This document shows positions 18,233-27,035 of a stretch of DNA of 64,000 bases, in pieces. The notes under the pieces are model-generated. The model was not told the origin of the DNA and ran no database searches. It was given only the letters and a program-made list of their open reading frames with translations. Every line of letters starts with the position of its first letter. The stretch's first letter is position 1. The stretch is from NCBI RefSeq assembly GCF_019634845.1, contig NZ_JAHCAQ010000004.1, forward strand, positions 174,005-238,004, written 5' to 3'. Both the position numbers and the translations under genes were made by a program. This stretch comes from Dokdonella sp. (GTDB lineage Bacteria > Pseudomonadota > Gammaproteobacteria > Xanthomonadales > Rhodanobacteraceae).

Positions 18233-19252
18233 ATGTCGTCCCCGTCCAAGGTGTCCCTGTCGCGTTTCCTGATCGAGCAGCAGCGCCAGCATGGCCATAT
18301 CAATGCCGACCTGCGCCTGCTGATCGAAGTCGTCGCGCGCGCGTGCAAGCGCATCTCGATCGCCGTCGGCAAGGGCGCGCTCGGTGGCGTGCTCGGTAGT
18401 GCCGGCACCGAGAACGTGCAGGGCGAGACCCAGAAGAAGCTCGACGTGCTGTCCAACGAGATCCTGCTCGAAGCCAACGAGTGGGGCGGCCATCTGGCCG
18501 CGCTCGCCTCGGAGGAGATGGACGACCCGCATCCGATCCCCAACCGCTACCCGAAGGGCGAATACCTGCTCGTGTTCGATCCGCTCGACGGTTCGTCCAA
18601 CATCGATGTCAACATCTCGGTGGGCACGATCTTTTCGGTGCTGCGCTGCCCCGACGGCGTCAAGGATCCCGGCGAGACCGCCTTCCTGCAACGCGGTACG
18701 CGCCAGGTCGCGGCCGGCTACGCCGTGTACGGGTCGAGCACGGTGCTCGTGCTCACGCTTGGCGACGGCGTGCACAGCTTCACGCTCGACCGTGAGCAGG
18801 GCAGTTTCATCCTGACCGGCTCGAACCTGCAGATCCCGGCCGACACCGGCGAGTTCGCGATCAACATGTCGAACCTGCGCCACTGGGAAGCGCCGATGAG
18901 GCGCTACATCGAGGAGCTGCTGGCCGGCAAGACCGGCCCGCGTGGGCGTGACTTCAACATGCGCTGGGTGGCCTCGATGGTGGCCGACGTGCATCGCATC
19001 CTCACCCGCGGCGGCATCTTCATCTACCCGCGCGACCTCAAGGACCCAGCCAAGCCAGGCAAGTTGCGTCTCATGTACGAAGCCAACCCGATGGCCTTCA
19101 TCGTCGAACAGGCTGGCGGGGCGGCGACCACCGGGCGCGAACGCATCCTCGACCTGCAACCGACGACGCTGCACCAGCGCGTGCCGGTGTTCCTCGGCTC
19201 GCGCAACGAGGTCGAGCGCGTCACCGCGTATCACCGCGAGGCCGATGCTTGA
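18233..19252 (+). CDS. fbp: fructose-1,6-bisphosphatase, class 1
   Basis: Hydrolyses fructose-1,6-bisphosphate to fructose-6-phosphate in gluconeogenesis. The 339-residue protein carries the metal-binding signature [13 protein letters not shown] (residues 115-127; Asp116 and Asp119), the preceding Glu94-Glu95 of ASEEMDDP, and the substrate loop [13 protein letters not shown]. Length fits the class 1 family. The ATG of [10 protein letters not shown] is chosen. The stop codon overlaps the TTG start of the next gene. Confidence 0.96.
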   Translation: MSSPSKVSLSRFLIEQQRQHGHINADLRLLIEVVARACKRISIAVGKGALGGVLGSAGTENVQGETQKKLDVLSNEILLEANEWGGHLAALASEEMDDPHPIPNRYPKGEYLLVFDPLDGSSNIDVNISVGTIFSVLRCPDGVKDPGETAFLQRGTRQVAAGYAVYGSSTVLVLTLGDGVHSFTLDREQGSFILTGSNLQIPADTGEFAINMSNLRHWEAPMRRYIEELLAGKTGPRGRDFNMRWVASMVADVHRILTRGGIFIYPRDLKDPAKPGKLRLMYEANPMAFIVEQAGGAATTGRERILDLQPTTLHQRVPVFLGSRNEVERVTAYHREADA

Positions 19253-19818
19253 GGGCGGGCCACGCATTCGCGCGCGGCATCTCGATCGTCGGCCACCCGC
19301 TGCTGGTGTTGCCGCTGGCGGCAATGCTCGGCGCGCTGTCGCGCGGTGCCGACGTCGCGGCTGTGCGCAACCTTGGCCTGGGGCTCGGCGCGCTGTCGCT
19401 GTCGGTGCTCGGCTACAGCCTGTGGCGGGTTCGCAGTGGCCGCTGGTCGCATCTCGATGCGAGCGCGCGCGGCGAACGGCGCGACCTCAATCGGCTGCTG
19501 CTGATCGTGTTGGCAGTGGCCGCCGCCGGTTGCGGATGGCTGCAGGGGCCGACCCTGCTCACACGTGCGCTCGCACTGTCGGCCGCCCTCGTCGGCGTGG
19601 CCATGCTGCTGGCGCATCGATTCAAGTTGTCGCTGCACGCGGCATTCACCACGCTCGCCGCATTCCTGCCAGTGTGGCTGCCGGCGATCGCCGCCCTGCT
19701 GGTGCTCGCGCTGGCGGTGGCCTGGTCACGGCTCGTGCTCGAGCGGCATCGACCGGTCGAGGTGGTGGCGGGTGTGCTGGCCGGCATCGCTGCTGGCGGC
19801 GTGCTGCAGATCGCGTAG
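19249..19818 (+). CDS. PAP2-like membrane phosphatase-related protein
   Basis: This 189-residue protein has about six TM helices. It resembles type 2 phosphatidic acid phosphatases: [15 protein letters not shown] is in the place of the PSGH motif and [16 protein letters not shown] in the place of SRx5Hx3D. Two positions deviate (the PSGH glycine is Leu, and the final Asp is Glu), so catalysis is not assured. The start is TTG overlapping the fbp stop (TTGA), which implies translational coupling. The substrate is unknown; a lipid phosphate is likely if it is active. Confidence 0.65.
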   Translation: MRAGHAFARGISIVGHPLLVLPLAAMLGALSRGADVAAVRNLGLGLGALSLSVLGYSLWRVRSGRWSHLDASARGERRDLNRLLLIVLAVAAAGCGWLQGPTLLTRALALSAALVGVAMLLAHRFKLSLHAAFTTLAAFLPVWLPAIAALLVLALAVAWSRLVLERHRPVEVVAGVLAGIAAGGVLQIA

Positions 19819-19848
19819 CATCGCCGCCATCGACCTGAGGACCGCATC

Positions 19849-20556
19849 GTGGACGATTTCATCGAGATTTACCCCAGCGCACTGCAGGCCGAGACCTGCC
19901 GCCAGATCATCGCGGCGTTCGAAGACAGCGGCAAGGCGACACGCGGCGCCACCGCCGGCGGCGTCAACACCCAGCTCAAGGACAGTTGGGACCTGTCGAT
20001 CAACAAGCACGCGGAGTGGCGCGAGGTGGTGGGATTGTTCAACGCCACCATGTTGCAGTGCCTGATGCAGTACGTGCGCAAGTACACCTATCTCGCGCTG
20101 GCACCGACAGCGCTGTACCGCAAGGCCCCCGATGGCCGCATGACCCAGCTCGGCGCCGACGACATCCGCGGCATGGATGACGCCGGCCTGCGGCGCCTGA
20201 TCACCCACGTATTCCGTCCCGGCGACATCAACGTGCAGCGCTACTTCGCCAACGAAGGTGGCTACCCGTACTGGCACAGCGAGACATCGCCCAAGCTGGG
20301 TGACATGGACAACCTGCACCGCGTGCTGCTGTGGACCTGCTACCTCAACGATGATTTCGACGAGGGCGAAACCGAATTCATGTACCAGCAGCGCAAGGTG
20401 ACGCCCAAGGTCGGTTCGCTGTTGATCGCGCCGGCCGGCTTCACCCACACGCATCGCGGCAATCAGCCCAAGCGCGGCAACAAGTACATCGCCACTTCGT
20501 GGATCCTGTTCCAGCCTGCCGAGCAGCTCTACGCGGCGCCGGGCGCACCGTCCTGA
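19849..20556 (+). CDS. 2-oxoglutarate/Fe(II)-dependent oxygenase family protein
   Basis: The 235-residue protein has a prolyl-4-hydroxylase-like jelly-roll. The iron-site motif HSE (His143, Glu145 in YWHSETS) is in the place of HxD, and the distal histidine lies in [11 protein letters not shown] (about residue 200), followed by basic residues that could bind 2-oxoglutarate. [18 protein letters not shown] and [12 protein letters not shown] resemble the P4H core. Using Glu instead of Asp in the facial triad is rare but known. The substrate is unknown. The start is GTG with GAGG nine bases upstream, 30 bases after the PAP2-like gene. Confidence 0.8.
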   Translation: MDDFIEIYPSALQAETCRQIIAAFEDSGKATRGATAGGVNTQLKDSWDLSINKHAEWREVVGLFNATMLQCLMQYVRKYTYLALAPTALYRKAPDGRMTQLGADDIRGMDDAGLRRLITHVFRPGDINVQRYFANEGGYPYWHSETSPKLGDMDNLHRVLLWTCYLNDDFDEGETEFMYQQRKVTPKVGSLLIAPAGFTHTHRGNQPKRGNKYIATSWILFQPAEQLYAAPGAPS

Positions 20557-20605
20557 ACGGCCGGCCGCCACCCACTTCCCCAGTCACTGCACGAGTCTAC
20601 CCTGC

Positions 20606-21244
20606 ATGCGTCCAGGCAATTCCCCGATCCCCAATCTTGCGCCGATGCCGGCACTGATCTTCTCGGCGCGCTGGCTGCAGTTGCCGCTGTATCTGGGCCT
20701 GATCCTGGCCCAGGGCGTCTACGTGTTCCTGTTCCTCAAGGAGCTGTGGCATCTGCTGCACGATGCATTCAAGCTCAGCGAACAGTCGATCATGCTGATC
20801 GTGCTCGGCCTGATCGACGTGGTGATGATTTCCAACCTGCTCATCATGGTCATCGTCGGCGGTTACGAGACCTTCGTCTCGCGCCTGCGCCTGGAGCAAC
20901 ATCCCGATCAGCCCGAATGGCTCAGCCACGTCAACGCCTCGGTGCTCAAGGTCAAGTTGGCGATGGCGATCATCGGCATCAGCTCGATCCACCTGCTCAA
21001 GACCTTCATCGAGGTTGGCGCGCTCGGCGGCCTGCCGTTCTGTGAGCCCGCACTGCTCGCCCAGTTGGCCAACGAGGCCGCCGTCGGCACCGGCAAGCAG
21101 TGCACCACCCTGACCACGCAAGGCGTGATGTGGCAGACGATCATCCACTGCGTATTCATTCTGTCCGCGGCCGGCATTGCCTGGACCGATCGGCTCATGT
21201 CGGGGTTGGCGGCGCGCCATCAGCAGACGGCCGAGGCGCACTGA
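20606..21244 (+). CDS. YqhA family (UPF0114) inner-membrane protein
   Basis: This 212-residue protein has about four TM helices. It aligns with the YqhA/TIGR00645 family: [20 protein letters not shown], then [21 protein letters not shown] and [14 protein letters not shown]. The family has no established function. Compared with E. coli YqhA it has an extra soluble stretch (about residues 135-165, with two Cys). Two starts are possible (20606 or ATG 20645); neither has a strong ribosome site. Confidence 0.85.
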   Translation: MRPGNSPIPNLAPMPALIFSARWLQLPLYLGLILAQGVYVFLFLKELWHLLHDAFKLSEQSIMLIVLGLIDVVMISNLLIMVIVGGYETFVSRLRLEQHPDQPEWLSHVNASVLKVKLAMAIIGISSIHLLKTFIEVGALGGLPFCEPALLAQLANEAAVGTGKQCTTLTTQGVMWQTIIHCVFILSAAGIAWTDRLMSGLAARHQQTAEAH

Positions 21245-21263
21245 AGCGCGGCGCCACCTGCTG

Positions 21264-21293
21264 CGCACACGGGCGCTGATGCGCCCGTGTGCG
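21264..21293. terminator. hairpin between convergent yqhA and PilT/PilU paralog
   Basis: A 13-base perfect stem (CGCACACGGGCGC / GCGCCCGTGTGCG) with a TGAT loop lies in the 94-base gap between convergent genes. There is no T-run, so it is a candidate bidirectional terminator. Confidence 0.5.
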
Positions 21294-21338
21294 TGTCGCG
21301 ATCGAGATCCGGGCGGCGTGGCCGCCGACCGTCGTGGA

Positions 21339-22442
21339 TCAGAAGTTGTTCATGTCGAAGGTCTCGGCCATCGGCGATTCGCCGCCCTCGGCCAGACGCA
21401 CCTTGAGCGCGAGGCCATCGCGCGAGTCGGCGTGATTGAGCGCTTCCTCGAGCTCGATCTTGCCTTCCTTGTACAGCGCATACAGCGACTGGTCGAAGGT
21501 CTGCATGCCTTCCTGCAGGCTGCGGTCCATCGCCTCCTTGACCTCGTGGACCTGGCCGCGACGCAGCAGGTCGCGGATGTGCGGCGTGTTGAGCAGCACC
21601 TCGACCGCCGGCAGGCGATGGCCGTCCTTGCCCATGACCAGGCGCTGGCTGATGACCGCACGCAGGTTGAGCGCGACGTTCATCAGGATGTTCTTGTGCG
21701 CCGACTCGGGGAAGAAGTTGAGGATGCGCTCGATGGTCTGGTCGGCGTTGTTGGAGTGCAGCGTGGCCAGACACAGATGGCCGGTCTCCGAGAACGTGAT
21801 CGCGGCTTCCATCGTGGTCGCGTCGCGGATCTCGCCGATGAGGATCACGTCGGGCGCTTCGCGCATCGCATTCTTGAGCGCTTCGTGGAAGCTGTGGGTG
21901 TCGAGGCCCACTTCGCGCTGGTTGACCACCGACTTCTTGTGCCGGTACAGGTATTCGATCGGGTCCTCGATGGTGAGGATGTGACCCGACGTGTTGGAGT
22001 TGCGGTGGTCGATCATCGAGGCGAGCGTGGTCGACTTGCCCGAGCCGGTGGCGCCGACCAGCAGCACGAGCCCGCGCGGCTCCATGATGATGTTCTTGAA
22101 CAGCTGCGGCAGGCGCAGTTGCTCGATGCTCGGGATTTCGCTCTTGATCGCGCGGATCACCATGCCCACTTCGCCGCGCTGCTTGAACACGTTGACGCGA
22201 AAGCGTCCCGCGTCCTTGACCGCGATCGCCATGTTGAGCTCGAGGTTCTTCTCGAACTGTGGCACTTGGCCTTCGTCCATGAGCGAATAGGCGATCTTCT
22301 TGACCATGCCGTTGGGCAGGCCCGTGTTGCCGAGCGGGTACAGCTTGCCCTCGACCTTGATGTTGACCGGCGCGCCGGTGGTCAAGAACATGTCCGAGGC
22401 GCCCTTCTCGGTCATCAATTTCAGGAAGTAGCCGATATCCAT
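21339..22442 (-). CDS. PilT/PilU-family type IV pilus ATPase (third paralog)
   Basis: This 367-residue hexameric secretion-type ATPase has Walker A (GATGSGKST), the Asp box (HILTIEDPIEYLY), Walker B (DVILIGEIRDATTMEAA) and the His box (TGHLCLATLHSNNADQTIERI). Its His box is nearer PilU, but the N-terminal domain (MDIGYFLKLMTEKGASDMFL) differs from both PilT and PilU. It probably adjusts pilus retraction. It is monocistronic and far from the pilU gene at 55922. The ATG of MDIGYF is used; the in-frame stretch upstream is not conserved-looking. Confidence 0.9.
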   Translation of the reverse strand: MDIGYFLKLMTEKGASDMFLTTGAPVNIKVEGKLYPLGNTGLPNGMVKKIAYSLMDEGQVPQFEKNLELNMAIAVKDAGRFRVNVFKQRGEVGMVIRAIKSEIPSIEQLRLPQLFKNIIMEPRGLVLLVGATGSGKSTTLASMIDHRNSNTSGHILTIEDPIEYLYRHKKSVVNQREVGLDTHSFHEALKNAMREAPDVILIGEIRDATTMEAAITFSETGHLCLATLHSNNADQTIERILNFFPESAHKNILMNVALNLRAVISQRLVMGKDGHRLPAVEVLLNTPHIRDLLRRGQVHEVKEAMDRSLQEGMQTFDQSLYALYKEGKIELEEALNHADSRDGLALKVRLAEGGESPMAETFDMNNF

Positions 22443-22558
22443 TGCGGTTCTCGCGAACGTGGTGGGGTCGGAGGCCGTCGTGGGCCAGGGTGGCGATTGC
22501 CAAACCTCGGCAAGCCTTCCCACAATAGCCATCCGTCTTTCAAGCGAGCGGCTACGTT

Positions 22559-22963
22559 ATGACACCAGATCGCGGAAAAATCCATGCGTCATTCGTCGTT
22601 CTGGCGATGATGACGCTGTTTGCACTGGGCGCCTGCGAGCCGACCCGGCCTCCGCTCGACCAGCTCAACGCCGCCGCCCATGGTCTGGAGAACGCGCGAG
22701 CGCTCGGCGCAGGCGAGTTTGCCAGCGCCGATCTCGACGCGGCGGCGCGTGAATACGAAGCCGCGCAAGCGGCGCGGGCGCAGGGCGATTTCGACGCGGC
22801 TGCCGCGCTCGCGTTGCAATCACAGGCCGACAGCGAACTGGCGGCCGCGCGCGCGCGCCGCGCCCAGGCGCAACACGCGGTCGACAAGCTCGAGCGCGGC
22901 AATGCTGCGTTGCAAGAAGAACTGTCGCGCCAACCTGCCGACGCTGCGGAGGCCCAGCCATGA
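22559..22963 (+). CDS. DUF4398-like coiled-coil lipoprotein
   Basis: The 134-residue protein has a lipoprotein signal peptide with lipobox LGAC (Cys26). An Ala/Glu/Arg-rich helical coiled coil follows, with the pattern of DUF4398 (ARALGAGEFASADLDAAARE and AAARARRAQAQ). It should be anchored to a membrane facing the periplasm. The stop overlaps the ATG of the next gene (ATGA), so the two are co-translated and probably work together. The function is unknown; similar proteins often accompany OmpA-like proteins in xanthomonads. Confidence 0.75.
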   Translation: MTPDRGKIHASFVVLAMMTLFALGACEPTRPPLDQLNAAAHGLENARALGAGEFASADLDAAAREYEAAQAARAQGDFDAAAALALQSQADSELAAARARRAQAQHAVDKLERGNAALQEELSRQPADAAEAQP

Positions 22964-23643
22964 AGTCACCCGTGAACAAGCTGGCCCGACTGGGTCTCGT
23001 GGTACTGGCGGGTTTCGCCACGACCGCACTGGCGCGCAACGACGAATACCAGCGTCTGCTCGATCGCTTCAACGCCGTCGCCACCGATGCGCGGTTGGCC
23101 AATCATGCGCCGGTGGCGATGGATCGCGCCCGCGAGTCGCTGGCCGCACTCAAGGAGGCGCGGCGCAGCGAGCGTGAACTGTGGGCCTACATCGCCGAGC
23201 GGCGCATCGATGCGGCGCAGGCCGCCGCCGAGGCCGAATTGCTCGAAGGGCAACGCACCCAACTGCAGCGCGAAAACGATCGCCTGCAGGTGGCCGTGGC
23301 GCGACGCGATGCCGAGCAGGCGCGCGCCGAGCTGGAACGCGCACGCCTGCAGGCACAGATCCGCGCCGAAGAGGCCGAGCGCGCCCAGCGTGAGGCCGAG
23401 GCCGCGCGCGCCGAGGGCGAGCAGGCCCAGCAAGCCGCCGAAGCGGCGCGCGCCGAGGCCAACCAGGCCAAGCGCATGGCCGCCGCGCAGGCCAAGGCAG
23501 CTGCCCTGGCCAAGAAGGAAGCCGAGCTCGAGGCGGCCCTCAGCGACAAACCCGCCAAGGCCGCTCCGACCCAGTCGGCCCCTGCCAAGCCGCAGGCCAA
23601 GCCAGCCGCCAAGAAGAAAAGCCAGCCACCGGCCACGCGCTGA
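22960..23643 (+). CDS. periplasmic coiled-coil protein with Lys/Ala/Pro tail (DUF4398-like)
   Basis: This 227-residue protein has a signal peptide (ending ATTALA). A short DUF4398-like region follows (VAMDRARESLAALKEARRSE), then about 110 residues of uninterrupted Ala/Glu/Arg/Gln heptads forming a long coiled coil, and a low-complexity Lys/Ala/Pro tail. Composition and layout suggest a periplasmic structural or peptidoglycan-associated protein. There is no OmpA domain. It is translationally coupled to the upstream lipoprotein. Confidence 0.7.
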   Translation: MKSPVNKLARLGLVVLAGFATTALARNDEYQRLLDRFNAVATDARLANHAPVAMDRARESLAALKEARRSERELWAYIAERRIDAAQAAAEAELLEGQRTQLQRENDRLQVAVARRDAEQARAELERARLQAQIRAEEAERAQREAEAARAEGEQAQQAAEAARAEANQAKRMAAAQAKAAALAKKEAELEAALSDKPAKAAPTQSAPAKPQAKPAAKKKSQPPATR

Positions 23644-24198
23644 ACCGCTGCATGCCCGTAGCGCGCGCTGCGATGGGTGGCCGGCCCGCCGCCCGGCGCC
23701 GTGTCATTCGGGTGTCGTCGCAGACCCGCCCCGGGCGCGGCCGGAGCCGCCGTCGCGCTGCACGCCGCATCGCGCGCTGTTTTATTATCTATTTGATTAC
23801 AAACCAATTTAACGCAATAGAAACGGATCGCCGCGAGCCCGCTCATGCCGCCATCGGCGGTTGCCAAGCTCGTGGTGAGGGAGTAGGGTCTAGCTCCCAA
23901 GTGCACCGGGCTTCCGGCACCCACTTGGGCAAACAGCTTGGCCCATGAGTGCAACGATCGCGACAGAGGATTCTTCAACCTCAGCCCCACGATTCACGGG
24001 GCCCGCGTTCCGGTGTTTCTTGGCAGTGGCACCGGGCGCGAAGTCCCCACGCTTCGTGTGCGATCGCACCGCATCCCTGGGTCAGGCCGGCTCATCACGA
24101 GCCGTATCGCAAACTGGTGTCACTCGTCGCGCAACGCGGCGGCACGTCATGGTCGGCGTGCCGTCGCGTTTGCTTTTCCAATCCGAGGAGGCTGTCTG
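23644..24198. other. 555-base intergenic region with AT-rich patch and several hairpins
   Basis: No convincing gene lies here. From 23779 to 23825 the DNA turns sharply AT-rich (TTTATTATCT, TTGATTAC, CAATTTAACG) within GC-rich surroundings, which fits a promoter or H-NS site; hexamers cannot be assigned with confidence. Downstream come a branched-RNA candidate (23863-23942) and further hairpins: CCGGTG...CACCGG near 24012-24037 and GGCTC-ATCAC-GAGCC near 24090-24104. The region may be a long leader of the DUF465 gene or a separate small RNA gene. Confidence 0.5.
23863..23942 (+). ncRNA. candidate branched structured RNA, family unknown
   Basis: GCCAAGCT (23863-23870) and AGCTTGGC (23935-23942) form a perfect 8-base closing stem. 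Inside, GGGAG/CTCCC (23879-23883 with 23894-23898) and CCCAAGTG/CACTTGGG (23896-23903 with 23922-23929) can each form; they share bases 23896-23898, so they compete and could be alternative states. The second arm encloses CCGG-GCTT-CCGG. It lies about 40 bases after an AT-rich promoter-like patch. I do not recognise an Rfam family. Confidence 0.4.
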
Positions 24199-24423
24199 AT
24201 GTTCGAACAGAGCCAGAAAGAAGAAGTCGAGGCATTGATGCAGGCAAACCCTGAATTCCGCAGCCTGTATTACCGACACCAGGAGCTGGACAGCAAGGTG
24301 CGCGACGCGGAAATCGGCGTATTGCCGGTCGACGATGTGACCCTGCACAAGATGAAAAAGGAAAAGCTGCAGGCCAAGGACAAGCTCACCACGATGTGGG
24401 GGCAGCTGACCGCGACCTCCTGA
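24199..24423 (+). CDS. DUF465 (YdcH/SlyX-like) small protein
   Basis: The 74-residue, largely helical protein matches the DUF465/YdcH pattern: PEFRSLYYRHQELDSKVRDA, then DDVTLHKMKKEKLQAKDKL. Such proteins form short antiparallel coiled coils; their function is unknown. GAGGAGG lies 9 bases before the ATG. The upstream open frame has no ribosome site and does not look coding. The gene follows the structured intergenic region. Confidence 0.85.
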   Translation: MFEQSQKEEVEALMQANPEFRSLYYRHQELDSKVRDAEIGVLPVDDVTLHKMKKEKLQAKDKLTTMWGQLTATS

Positions 24424-24566
24424 TTCCACGCCCGTCCGGCACGCGCGCAGACGCGCGATGTGCCGGATGGGTACCGCGCTCCGCTATCATTCGGCGACGG
24501 CCTCCCGACGGGGGCATTTTCCGATCCGCGGCGCCCTCCGGTCGCCGCCCGTCTCGCGGAGACCGC

Positions 24567-25937
24567 ATGACCATCCACCAGAGCATTCTCCAGCTCATCG
24601 GCAACACGCCGATGGTCAAGGCACAGCGCCTCGACACCGGCGTCTGCGAACTGTTCTTCAAGCTCGAAAGCGCCAATCCGGGCGGCTCGATCAAGGACCG
24701 CATCGGGCTGTCGATGATCGAAGGCGCCGAGCAGGCCGGCAAGCTCAAGCCTGGCGCCACCATCGTCGAAGGCACGGCCGGCAACACGGGCCTGGGCCTG
24801 GCCCTCGTCGCGCAGGCCAAGGGCTACAAGCTCATCCTTGTCGTGCCCGACAAGATGAGCCGCGAGAAGATCTTCAACCTCAAGGCGATGGGGGCCGAGG
24901 TCGTGCTGACGCGCTCGGACGTGGCCAAGGGCCATCCCGAGTACTACCAGGACCTGGCCGCCCGCATCGCGCAGGAAACGCCCGGCGCGTACTTCATCAA
25001 CCAGTTCGGCAACCCCGACAATCCGCTGGCCCACGAGCAGGCCACTGGGCCCGAGATCCTCGCCCAGATGGACGGTCGCCTCGACGCCATCGTGTTCGGC
25101 TGTGGCTCCTCGGGCACGATGACGGGCCTGTCGCGTTACCTTGCGCAGGCCTCGCCGCAGACCGAGCTCGTGCTGGCCGATCCGGTCGGCTCGATCCTCA
25201 CCCAGTACATCAACGAAGGCACGCTTGCGACCAAGTCGGGCAGTTGGCTTGTCGAAGGCATCGGCGAGGACTTCCTGCCGTCGATCAGTGACTTCTCGCG
25301 TGTGAAGAAGGCCTACGCGATCAGCGACCGCGAGAGTTTCCTCGCCGCGCGCGAACTGCTGGCCAAGGAAGGCGTGTTCGGTGGTTCCTCGACCGGTACG
25401 TTGCTGGCCGCCGCGCTCAAGTACTGCCGCGAACAGACCACGCCCAAGCGGGTGGTCACGCTGGTCTGCGACACCGGCAACAAATACCTGTCGAAGATGT
25501 ACAACGACTACTGGATGCTCGACAACGGCTTCCTCGAGCGCCAGCCGACCGGTGACCTGCGTGACCTCATCCTGCGCCCGTATGCGCAGCGCGACACCGT
25601 GGTGGTCGGCCCCAACGAGATGCTCATCACCGCCTACAACCGCATGAAGCTGTACGACGTCTCGCAGTTGCCGGTGATGGACGGCGAGAAGATCGTCGGC
25701 ATCCTCGACGAGTCGGACCTGCTGCTGCACGTGCACGCCGACGAGACGAAGTTCCGCGACACGGTGTCGACGGCGATGGTCGAGAAACTCCACGTGCTCG
25801 ACGTGAAGGCGCCGATCGAGGCGTTGATGCCGGTGTTCGAAGTCGGTCACGTCGCGATCGTGATGGACGGCGCGAAGTTCGTCGGCCTCATCACGCGGAT
25901 CGACCTGTTGAACTACCTGCGTCGCAGGGCGGGTTGA
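24567..25937 (+). CDS. cystathionine beta-synthase
   Basis: This PLP enzyme condenses serine and homocysteine to cystathionine (reverse transsulfuration). Residues 1-320 form the fold-type II catalytic domain, with Lys43 in GGSIKDRIGL as the PLP lysine and GTAGNTGLGLA binding the cofactor phosphate. Residues 335-455 carry two CBS domains (VDQ-type repeats ending in GLITRIDLLNYL) that may sense an adenosyl ligand. Length (456 aa) matches full bacterial CBS without a heme region. The nearby cystathionine gamma-lyase supplies the next step, giving cysteine. Confidence 0.92.
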   Translation: MTIHQSILQLIGNTPMVKAQRLDTGVCELFFKLESANPGGSIKDRIGLSMIEGAEQAGKLKPGATIVEGTAGNTGLGLALVAQAKGYKLILVVPDKMSREKIFNLKAMGAEVVLTRSDVAKGHPEYYQDLAARIAQETPGAYFINQFGNPDNPLAHEQATGPEILAQMDGRLDAIVFGCGSSGTMTGLSRYLAQASPQTELVLADPVGSILTQYINEGTLATKSGSWLVEGIGEDFLPSISDFSRVKKAYAISDRESFLAARELLAKEGVFGGSSTGTLLAAALKYCREQTTPKRVVTLVCDTGNKYLSKMYNDYWMLDNGFLERQPTGDLRDLILRPYAQRDTVVVGPNEMLITAYNRMKLYDVSQLPVMDGEKIVGILDESDLLLHVHADETKFRDTVSTAMVEKLHVLDVKAPIEALMPVFEVGHVAIVMDGAKFVGLITRIDLLNYLRRRAG

Positions 25938-26051
25938 GCGTCCGATGCATGGGACTCAGGACACGGCTGGTTGCATTCCGAGTCACCGTGCATGACGGTC
26001 GCAAGTGCGCTCGCGTGCTCGTACCACCTCAACCAGGGAGCCATTCGATCC

Positions 26052-27035
26052 ATGCGGAGTATGCAAGGTAATCCGGATTCCGTTACGGCCGAGGACATCC
26101 GTCACGCCTACCGGCTCCTGCTCGGCAGGGAGCCGGATCCGGCAGGCTACGCCAATCACACGAAGGCGGCTATTGGGCGACTGCGCCCGACGGACTTCGC
26201 ACGTTCGATCATGGCGTCCGACGAGTATCGTTCGAAGCATGCTCATTCGGAAATGCTGCCTGTCGACCTGGGCGACTATTCGCTGTATGTGAGCGCGCAC
26301 GACAACGATGTCAGCGCTGAAATCAGTCAACGACGCGCTTACGAGCCGTATGTGGAGAAGATGCTGCGCAGCGTGACGAGGAAGGGTGATACTTTCGTCG
26401 ACATCGGCGCCAATATCGGATATTTCACTGCTTTGGCAGCGCATCTGGTAGGGGCCGACGGTCGAGTGATCGCGTGGGAGCCGCTCGACAAGAATGTGCA
26501 ACTCATCTATGCAACGGTTTGGGAAAACGGATTCGGCAACGTGACGGTGTATCCGTTCGCTGCCTCATCTGAGGTGCGTCTGGTGCCGATGATCTCCAGC
26601 CCGCTGTCGTCGAATGCCGGCATCCGGCGTGGTGAAATCGGCAGTCAACGAACCCGCGTCATCGCGCAATCGCAGCGCCTCGACGACCAGCTCGCGCACC
26701 TCGATCGACTCGACGTTATCAAGTTCGATATCGAAGGTCACGAAATCCATGCGTGGCGTGGCGCCGAGCGCTTGCTGTCTAGGCACCGGCCTCACGTCCT
26801 GACGGAATTCCACCCGCGCTGCATCCGCTCGAACACTGATATCGAACCCGTCGACTACCTGCGCGTGTTGTTCGACTACGCGCCTCGCGTCGAAGTCCTG
26901 CACCGCAACCGCAACAACGTCGTCTGCGCCACGCCCGACGAAATCATGCGTGAGTGGCAGTGCGCCGACGAGGAATTTGCAATGGACGGCGGTATGCACA
27001 TCGACTTGTACATCAACCCCGGCAGCAGAACATGA
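26052..27035 (+). CDS. DUF4214-FkbM family methyltransferase (copy 1)
   Basis: The N-terminal DUF4214-like segment (IRHAYRLLLGREPDPAGYAN, then DEYRSKH) is followed by an FkbM-type SAM methyltransferase: FVDIGANIGYFTALAAH as motif I, VIAWEPLDKNVQ as motif II, and LDVIKFDIEGHEIHAWRGAE as the FkbM signature. FkbM enzymes usually O-methylate sugars or polyketides. DUF4214 often occurs with glycosyltransferases or surface-layer proteins, so a surface glycan is a plausible substrate. Base composition looks less GC-rich than its neighbours. The stop overlaps the cystathionine gamma-lyase ATG (ATGA). The start is uncertain; ATG 26052 has GGGAG about 12 bases upstream. Confidence 0.85.
   Translation: MRSMQGNPDSVTAEDIRHAYRLLLGREPDPAGYANHTKAAIGRLRPTDFARSIMASDEYRSKHAHSEMLPVDLGDYSLYVSAHDNDVSAEISQRRAYEPYVEKMLRSVTRKGDTFVDIGANIGYFTALAAHLVGADGRVIAWEPLDKNVQLIYATVWENGFGNVTVYPFAASSEVRLVPMISSPLSSNAGIRRGEIGSQRTRVIAQSQRLDDQLAHLDRLDVIKFDIEGHEIHAWRGAERLLSRHRPHVLTEFHPRCIRSNTDIEPVDYLRVLFDYAPRVEVLHRNRNNVVCATPDEIMREWQCADEEFAMDGGMHIDLYINPGSRT

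Noticed and set aside
23871-23905. GGGAGTAG followed by CTAGCTCCC, as a second yybP-ykoY riboswitch
   Set aside because: The second conserved loop (GCGAGACC) is missing, and the downstream DUF465 gene is not a known regulon member.
23860-24130. 6S RNA, tmRNA or RNase P RNA in the long intergenic region
   Set aside because: None of the conserved sequence elements of these RNAs could be found, and the neighbours do not match their usual loci.
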